The notes beneath the pieces were generated by a model, which saw only the letters and a list, made by a program, of their open reading frames with translations, made no database searches and was not told the DNA's origin. From positions 1-57,419 of the forward strand of contig NZ_WOEZ01000292.1 of the NCBI RefSeq assembly GCF_013177735.1: a stretch of 57,419 nt of DNA. Direction: 5' to 3'. This DNA comes from Paraburkholderia elongata. GTDB taxonomy: Bacteria; Pseudomonadota; Gammaproteobacteria; Burkholderiales; Burkholderiaceae. Made by a program: the position numbers and the translations under genes. This document shows, in pieces, positions 52,917 through 57,419 of the stretch. Each line of letters opens with the position of its first letter. Position 1 is the first letter of the stretch.

Positions 52917-53585
52917 ATGAACAAGAAATTGATTCTCGACAGTGTGTTTGGCACACTTGCATTCTTCGCCCTCGTATTTACGCCGGCGTGGACGTTCAAT
53001 TATTGGCAGGGCTGGGCGTATCTCGCCACTTCTATTGGGGCATCCCTTCTCTATACGATCTATCTCATCATATACGATCCGGCACTCCTGGCTCGGCGCC
53101 GGCAGGTGGGTCCGTCGCATGAGAGCGAACCGGCCCAGAAAATCATAGTACTGTTTATCATTGTGGCGTTTGTCGCACTTGTCGTATTGCCACCGCTCGA
53201 TTGGCGATATGCATGGTCGCCCGTGCCGTGGTATGTATCAATCATCGGCGATGCGCTCGTAGCGTTCTCATATTATGTGTTTTATCTTGTCTCCAGAGTC
53301 AATAGCTATGCGGCTGCCAATGTGCGCGTGGAAGAGGGACAGAAGGTTGTGGACACGGGTGTGTACGCATGGGTGCGTCATCCGATGTATTTTGGCACGC
53401 TGTTTCTGATCATCGGTACGCCGCTTGCGCTTGGCTCTTGGTACACGCTCGCGCTGACACCCGTTCTTCTGATTGTTCTCTATTTCCGCATAAAGAGCGA
53501 AGAAAAAGTGCTCGTTCGCGATCTCGTCGGCTATATCGAATACCAGAACAAAGTGAAATATCGCTTGATTCCGTTCGTTTGGTAA
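52917..53585 (+). CDS. Isoprenylcysteine carboxylmethyltransferase family protein
   Basis: A 222-residue integral membrane protein with about five to six helices. The C-terminal ICMT signature RHPMYFG (154-160), with a following stretch KSEEKVLVRDLVGYIEY, is the S-adenosylmethionine and lipid-handling core. It methylates a small or prenyl-like substrate at the membrane; in bacteria the true substrate is unknown. It stands alone and follows no obvious partner. Starts MNKKLILDSVFG at 52917. Confidence 0.9.
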   Translation: MNKKLILDSVFGTLAFFALVFTPAWTFNYWQGWAYLATSIGASLLYTIYLIIYDPALLARRRQVGPSHESEPAQKIIVLFIIVAFVALVVLPPLDWRYAWSPVPWYVSIIGDALVAFSYYVFYLVSRVNSYAAANVRVEEGQKVVDTGVYAWVRHPMYFGTLFLIIGTPLALGSWYTLALTPVLLIVLYFRIKSEEKVLVRDLVGYIEYQNKVKYRLIPFVW

Positions 53586-54275
53586 CAACGACCATGACAA
53601 CACTTAAAAGCATTCGAGAAGCGGGACTCCCGCGACACGACAAGTATTGGATCTATTTGCGGTGACCGCATTGAAGTAAATGGGGGGCCGTATCGTATCG
53701 CTGCTTCTGGCCGGGTGCCGCCTCATGCGATTCCCATATCAGCTTCGGCATCGCACGGCAGCGACTGGCAGCAGGCGACCCTCTCCGGCCGTTCGCCTCG
53801 TATGAACGCCACGGCAGCTTCCAGGCTATAACGGTCGTTCACGCGGTCATCTCTGCCAGCGCGTACTCGACACTGAGCGGTCCATCGCACCGCAGGTGAT
53901 AATATCCGTTGAACCTTAAGCAAACGCATTACTCACGAGTTGCCTTGTAAACCCGTTCGACGTCCGGAACGTTGTGGACGTTGCATCGTGGCGAGCAGCC
54001 CGAACAATTGAGCGGTGCGGCGTGTAACTTCGCGCACCGGGCGAGATCGGTGGCCGTTATGATAGCCATGTGGCCCCCGGCAAATGAATACGTATTTCAC
54101 GTATTTTCGTCAAGGCCAGTACCAATCGCATCGGCGACACCTGCAATGAAATCAGGGGCGGACTGACAGACCCACTGCATGAGACCTAAAAAAAATTGTC
54201 AAGATGTTATGTCACCCGGGCACGCGGCTTGCCTGAGCTTTTTGAAAACGTTAAAACCACGCCTCATTAACTGAC
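53586..54275. other. 690-base gap, R1 repeat around 53755-53870
   Basis: The R1 repeat here reads GGCAGCGACTGGCAGCAGGC, CTCTCCGGCCGTTCGCC and GCAGCTTCCAGGCTATAACG, in the usual order. Around 54190-54260 the DNA turns A+T-rich (AAAAAAAATTGTCAAG), which probably holds the promoter of the RlpA-like gene. No supported gene. Confidence 0.45.
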
Positions 54276-54761
54276 ATGTGGTCTATGGTGCTATCACTCC
54301 GCTACTTGGGAGTTTTGGGAATCTGCGCTTTGTTCGCGGCTTGCGGACAGATTGCGTCCGAACATGCTGCGTGCAGAGCTGATTCCTGTCGCATGCGACA
54401 CGAGATGTTGCAATCCGGCGAGGCGTCATGGTATTCGGCAACGTTCCAGGGGCATCTGACCGCAAACGGAGAACGCTATGATGGCGGCGCATTAACGGCT
54501 GCCCATCGAACATTGCCGCTCGGCAGCTATGTGCGCGTCAGTTCGTTGGCAACAGGAAAGTCGGTTGTCGTGCGTATCAACGATCGCGGACCATACATCA
54601 AACACCGAATTATCGATCTCTCTTATGCCGCGGCGAAGACCTTGGGTTTGACAGACGCACGGTCGATGCAAGTACGGATTGAACGTGTAGAGAGCACGGC
54701 GAACACACAGACGGAGTCGGACGGCGGCGGAATCTTGACGACGGGAAACGGCAGTCGGTAG
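54276..54761 (+). CDS. RlpA-like lipoprotein
   Basis: A 161-residue lipoprotein with lipobox LFAAC (Cys23) and a double-psi beta-barrel (about 46-135). GEASWYSATFQGHLTANGER, LTAAHRTLPLGSYVRV and VVVRINDRGPYIKHRIIDLS are the RlpA fingerprints. RlpA proteins cut peptidoglycan strands lacking peptides in Pseudomonas, but others are only structural. The SPOR domain is absent, so septal recruitment by that route is not expected. Starts MWSMVLSLRYLG; the second Met is also possible. It stands alone. Confidence 0.9.
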   Translation: MWSMVLSLRYLGVLGICALFAACGQIASEHAACRADSCRMRHEMLQSGEASWYSATFQGHLTANGERYDGGALTAAHRTLPLGSYVRVSSLATGKSVVVRINDRGPYIKHRIIDLSYAAAKTLGLTDARSMQVRIERVESTANTQTESDGGGILTTGNGSR

Positions 54762-54774
54762 AAAACACGCGGGG

Positions 54775-54840
54775 CGTCAACGGCAGCTTCCATCGTGCAA
54801 CGGTCATCCTTGCCTACATGCTGGCCGACCGGGGAGGCCC
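54775..54840. repeat. Degenerate dispersed repeat, type R1 (end fragment)
   Basis: GGCAGCTTCCATCGTGCAACGG resembles GGCAGCTTCCAGGCTATAACGG at 53813 with the same CGGTCAT/CGGTCGT tail. Confidence 0.45.
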
Positions 54841-55312
54841 TCGCAGTCATCCGCTATCTCGCGATAGTCCATCATTCGCACCGCGCGATTCTGAATGCGC
54901 CTGCCTTTTGTCCGATATTCATCTGGCATCTGCGAATATCGTGGACTACGCTACTTTTTGCTATGCGACTTTAAAGCGTGGCTGACTCACGAAGTCACAA
55001 TTGCGCGGACTTTCGTACACCCCTTCTGCACGTGCCTGCCGACACCGAGCGAAAAATGACTGCTTGGTGAAGCGTTTCGCCATTTATTTACTTTGGCCAA
55101 CGCCGAGGCTTTCTCGCATCCCACGCGGGAACAGCCGACCGCATCGACGGCCCCTGGTTCACTTATCGCTCGTTTCCGTAAACGGCGGCAGCCAGGTATT
55201 ACTGCAGCGATTTTTAATTTCATTTGTTTGAATTGGACGCCTCATCCCGCTAGGCAATAGGCCCCTGCGCGCTGTGATGTTACGCGCCTGATTGGGTGAC
55301 AAGGAGACGACC
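54841..55312. other. Remaining gap before the secreted protein gene
   Basis: Apart from the R2 copy, a minus-strand 78-codon frame spans 54987-55223 but only continues the R2 peptide. Nothing else is seen. The promoter of the next gene lies before AAGGAG at about 55301. Confidence 0.35.
54905..55075 (-). repeat. Dispersed repeat R2, copy 2
   Basis: It aligns with 4626-4790 over about 160 bases at roughly the same gaps. TTTTGTCCGATATT, GGCTGACTCAC, CTTTCGT and GCACG-GTCTGCCGA are shared. The minus frame has ESPRNCDFVSQPRFKVA, paralleling copy 1. Parent element unknown. Confidence 0.55.
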
Positions 55313-55918
55313 ATGAAGATCAAGCATTTAAGCATTTTGTCAGCAACCGCCGTTGCACTTCTCTCGCTCAGTGGCGCCGCGCAGGCCGACGGCCCCGACG
55401 GCCACGGCAGCCCCGGCGGCTCCCGCGGCCTTTGCTCGAATGCAACCCTAAAGGGACCGTATGGGTTTACCGGTCACGGAGAGATTCTTGGATTGATAGG
55501 ACCGGATAATAAGGTTCATCCGTACGCCTCTACGTCGATCCTTGATGACGTCGCCCTGGTGACGTTCGACGGCGCAGGCAGTTTTACGCGCACCGACTTC
55601 GGGGTTATCGGCGGGCTGCCGAAAGGGGGGCAGACTACATTTAATCCGAACCAGAAAGGAACCTACACGGTGAACTCCGATTGCACCGGCACCATGCAAA
55701 TCGTCTATACCGCCGGCGGAGCCGTGCCGGCCGGCGTCGAGACTGATCTGAACATCGTCGTCGCTGCCGACGGGACGCTCATCGAATCCGTTGTCTACAG
55801 GGCGGTCACCGTGTCAGGCGAGAGCGGGGACAGCAAGGTGACGTGTCCACAGTATTGCGAGCAAGGTGTGCAAGAAAGCTTTGAGGGGAAAAAGGTCGTG
55901 GTCTACGGCTTCCGCTAG
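55313..55918 (+). CDS. Secreted protein of unknown function
   Basis: A 201-residue product starting MKIKHLSILSATAVALLSLS after AAGGAG (ATG 55292 is seven codons earlier without the site). The signal peptide ends about GAAQA-DGPD, and a glycine-rich GHGSPGGSRG segment follows. The mature domain has repeated beta-strands (LKGPYGFTGHGEILG, VALVTFDGAGSFTRTDFGVI, GTYTVNSDCTGTMQIVYTAG), resembling small lipocalin-like secreted proteins of Burkholderia. Cysteines in GLCSNATL, SDCTGT and CPQYCEQG may bridge. No family name can be given. Confidence 0.75.
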   Translation: MKIKHLSILSATAVALLSLSGAAQADGPDGHGSPGGSRGLCSNATLKGPYGFTGHGEILGLIGPDNKVHPYASTSILDDVALVTFDGAGSFTRTDFGVIGGLPKGGQTTFNPNQKGTYTVNSDCTGTMQIVYTAGGAVPAGVETDLNIVVAADGTLIESVVYRAVTVSGESGDSKVTCPQYCEQGVQESFEGKKVVVYGFR

Positions 55919-55931
55919 TCGAGTCCTGGAT

Positions 55932-55976
55932 GGGCTCACGCTCGCTAAGGCGCTTGCCATGAGTGGCGCTGAGCCC
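55932..55976. terminator. Inverted repeat after the secreted protein gene
   Basis: GGGCTCA (55932-55938) and TGAGCCC (55970-55976) pair perfectly over 7 bases with further partial pairing inside. There is no T-run. It sits 14 bases after the stop and may be a terminator of imperfect type. Confidence 0.4.
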
Positions 55977-56469
55977 GACCTTGGGCGCAGGTTTTCGGCC
56001 CTTTAATTCCCGCGCCTTCTGGCCTGACGATTGGGTCACTTCCCCGACCTATCGCGATACGGCGGCCGCCGGTGCTCGCGTTGCCGGCGGACACCGACGC
56101 CACCAACATGATCATGGCTGCGCCGGGAGGCCAAGCGTCGATCATATGATCACGAGCGTAAGTCCGTTCATCGGAGCGCGGCGGATGTTCGAACGTCCGC
56201 GTGAAGGTCCTGCTGAACGTCTCTTGGTGGCCGAACCTTGCCGATCGTCGCGTGCTCGACTGTGCGTTGATACGAGCGGCGGCACGCGACCCGCAACAGC
56301 CTCTCGCGGTGGCCGGGACCGACGTCTCAACCTGACCGCAGAGCAGACTCCCGCAACGATTTTTCGGCGTCGGCAAATCAGGATGCCTTGCATGAACGTG
56401 AAGTCAAATGCCCTGATAGCCGCGGCACGATGCTGTTACGCAAGTGCGCCGCGGCAAGGGTTGCGCGGC
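55977..56469. other. 493-base gap with an R1-like copy
   Basis: GCGGCGGCACGCGACCCGCA near 56275 and TCTCGCGGTGGCC after it match the R1 core order. No supported gene was seen. Confidence 0.35.
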
Positions 56470-57018
56470 TTACTTCAGACGCGCTTGCAACTCGTTGGCA
56501 AGCTGCCTGGTTGCGGCTTTGGTCGGCGCGTCTCCGGCGAGCGCGTTAAGCAAGCCAAAGTCGTGGATCGTGCCGTTGTAGCGAATCGTGGTGACTTCAT
56601 TGCCCGCAGCGTCGAGTTTGCGACCGTAGGCCTCGCCTTCATCGCGCAGCACGTCGAACTGCGCTACCTGGATCAGCGCTGGCGGCAGACCTTTCAGCTG
56701 ATCCGCTGAAGCACGCAACGGTGAAGCGTAAATCTCGTTACGCTGTTTCGGATCCTTTGTATAAGCATCCCAGAACCACTTCATCATCGGCCGGGTCAGG
56801 AAATGGCCTTCCGGATAGGTGTTGTACGAGCCGTCGCTGAAATCGTTGTCCGTCACCGGCCACATCAGGCCTTGAAAGCGGATTGCGGGGCCCTGCTTGT
56901 TCTTCGCCATCAGGGATACAACCGCGGCCATGTTGCCGCCGACGCTGTTGCCCACCACTGCGAGGCGGCTGCCGTCCACACCGATTTCATTGCCATGTTC
57001 CGCGACCCATTTGGCTTA
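56470..57018 (-). pseudogene. Alpha/beta hydrolase, C-terminal part, interrupted
   Basis: The minus frame from the TAA near 57018 reads KWVAEHGNEIGV, then the nucleophile elbow GNSVGGN and a typical hormone-sensitive-lipase-like lid (SYNTYPEGHFLTRP). It continues with PALIQVAQFDVLRDEGEAYG (catalytic Asp) and YNGTIHDFGLLNAL (catalytic His). The N-terminal half with the HGGG oxyanion motif is absent: an in-frame stop is met where the IS sequence starts. The visible part would be a 170-residue fragment lacking a fold. Confidence 0.8.
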
Positions 57019-57419
57019 CTTTCCGCAGGTTGAGGACGCAATATGACGCGAATTTCGTTGCTAGCCTGGCGACCGAAAGGCGTGCTCTGGGACGCCGAGG
57101 AGCGTGAGTACCTGACGCTGCAGGTCCGTGAATGGCACGTCGAAGACCTGCACAGTGTGTGCACCATCGATCAGCCGGTGACGTTCGGCGAGGCTGAACA
57201 GCCGTAGGATCTGTTCGGTGGTCGGGCGCTTGCACTGACGCTGCTCGGGGTACAGGGGAAGTTCATCGATGTGCTTGCGCGTCATGACAAGACGCAGCTC
57301 GCGTTCAATGAGCGCCTGCACGAGCAGAGCGAGGAAGTACAGCGTGAAGAAAGCCTCGATGCGGCCCTCATCCTTCAGGAACACCGGTGCGATCTCATGT
57401 ACGGTCTTGACCTGTTCGA
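57016..57419 (-). mobile_element. IS1634-like insertion sequence, right part only
   Basis: From about 57016 to the window edge the sequence belongs to an insertion element that interrupts the alpha/beta hydrolase gene. Its transposase C-terminus starts at 57061. About 40 bases between the transposase stop and the hydrolase fragment are the element end. Target duplication and the other end lie outside the window. Confidence 0.75.
57061..57419 (-). CDS. IS1634-like transposase, C-terminal part (partial)
   Basis: The minus frame is open from the window edge and reads QVKTVHEIAPVFLKDEGRIE, then AFFTLYFLALLVQALIEREL, LYPEQRQCKRPTTEQILRLF and a C-terminus HAFRSPG. These are the conserved end blocks of IS1634 (COG5421) DDE transposases, with the E of VHEIAPV-x-x-K-x-E-x-R-I-E near the catalytic site. 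The N-terminal two thirds are outside the window. Confidence 0.8.
   Translation of the reverse strand, partial: EQVKTVHEIAPVFLKDEGRIEAFFTLYFLALLVQALIERELRLVMTRKHIDELPLYPEQRQCKRPTTEQILRLFSLAERHRLIDGAHTVQVFDVPFTDLQRQVLTLLGVPEHAFRSPG

Noticed and set aside
52632..53120. 162-codon minus frame opposite the ICMT-like gene
   Set aside because: It overlaps the real gene and R1 repeats and has no family resemblance.
1..57419. CRISPR array, tRNA or rRNA gene, prophage
   Set aside because: No regularly spaced repeats, no cloverleaf or ribosomal stretches and no phage structural genes were found by eye.

Overview
This window looks like chromosomal or megaplasmid DNA of a Burkholderiaceae member (Paraburkholderia, Caballeronia or Burkholderia type). 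The clues are the high G+C, a Burkholderia-style trimeric porin, a DgdA that reads almost like the Burkholderia cepacia 2,2-dialkylglycine decarboxylase I remember, and many small LysR-plus-oxidoreductase modules. No tRNA, rRNA, CRISPR array or phage module was seen. This assignment comes from memory of protein families, not from a search.

Layout. 1-4.2 kb: two SDR oxidoreductase/LysR modules and a DUF1330 gene cut by the window edge. 4.2-6.8 kb: relic-rich DNA around a CBS-BON protein. 6.8-8.2 kb: an RhlE helicase of pseudomonad type. 9.0-11.0 kb: a Tat-exported flavin amine oxidase overlapping a c-type cytochrome gene. 11.6-20.6 kb: porin, two beta-propeller lipoproteins, a GH18/secreted protein/lipoprotein unit, the dgdR-dgdA pair, and a decayed second copy of the lipoprotein gene. 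20.9-29.4 kb: potassium region, with kdpF-A-B-C, an unusually large KdpC and a PtsN-like EIIA gene on the minus strand, and a second solitary kdpA diverging from it. 29.7-34.1 kb: porin relic, YfcF-type glutathione transferase, thioredoxin-fold protein, DUF3761 protein, and a short chemoreceptor-like protein. 34.3-38.0 kb: third SDR/LysR module and a FAD oxidoreductase. 38.2-43.4 kb: fructan locus (LacI repressor, GH68 levansucrase, solo GntR domain, GH32 fructanase). 43.7-47.2 kb: assorted small genes. 47.6-51.7 kb: a cation/proton antiporter, a 36-residue membrane peptide and a KimA-type permease. 51.7-57.4 kb: ASCH, isoprenylcysteine methyltransferase-like, RlpA-like and secreted proteins in repeat-littered DNA, ending with an alpha/beta hydrolase cut by an IS1634-like transposase.

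How the genes fit together. Kdp, the orphan KdpA, the EIIA protein, the KimA-type permease, the antiporter and two KdpF-like mini-proteins make potassium and cation homeostasis the strongest shared theme. The fructan locus makes levan from sucrose and can trim it again. The amine oxidase and cytochrome probably form a periplasmic amine dehydrogenase feeding electrons to the respiratory chain. Several intergenic stretches carry degenerate repeat copies and dead gene pieces, so the region has been remodelled repeatedly.
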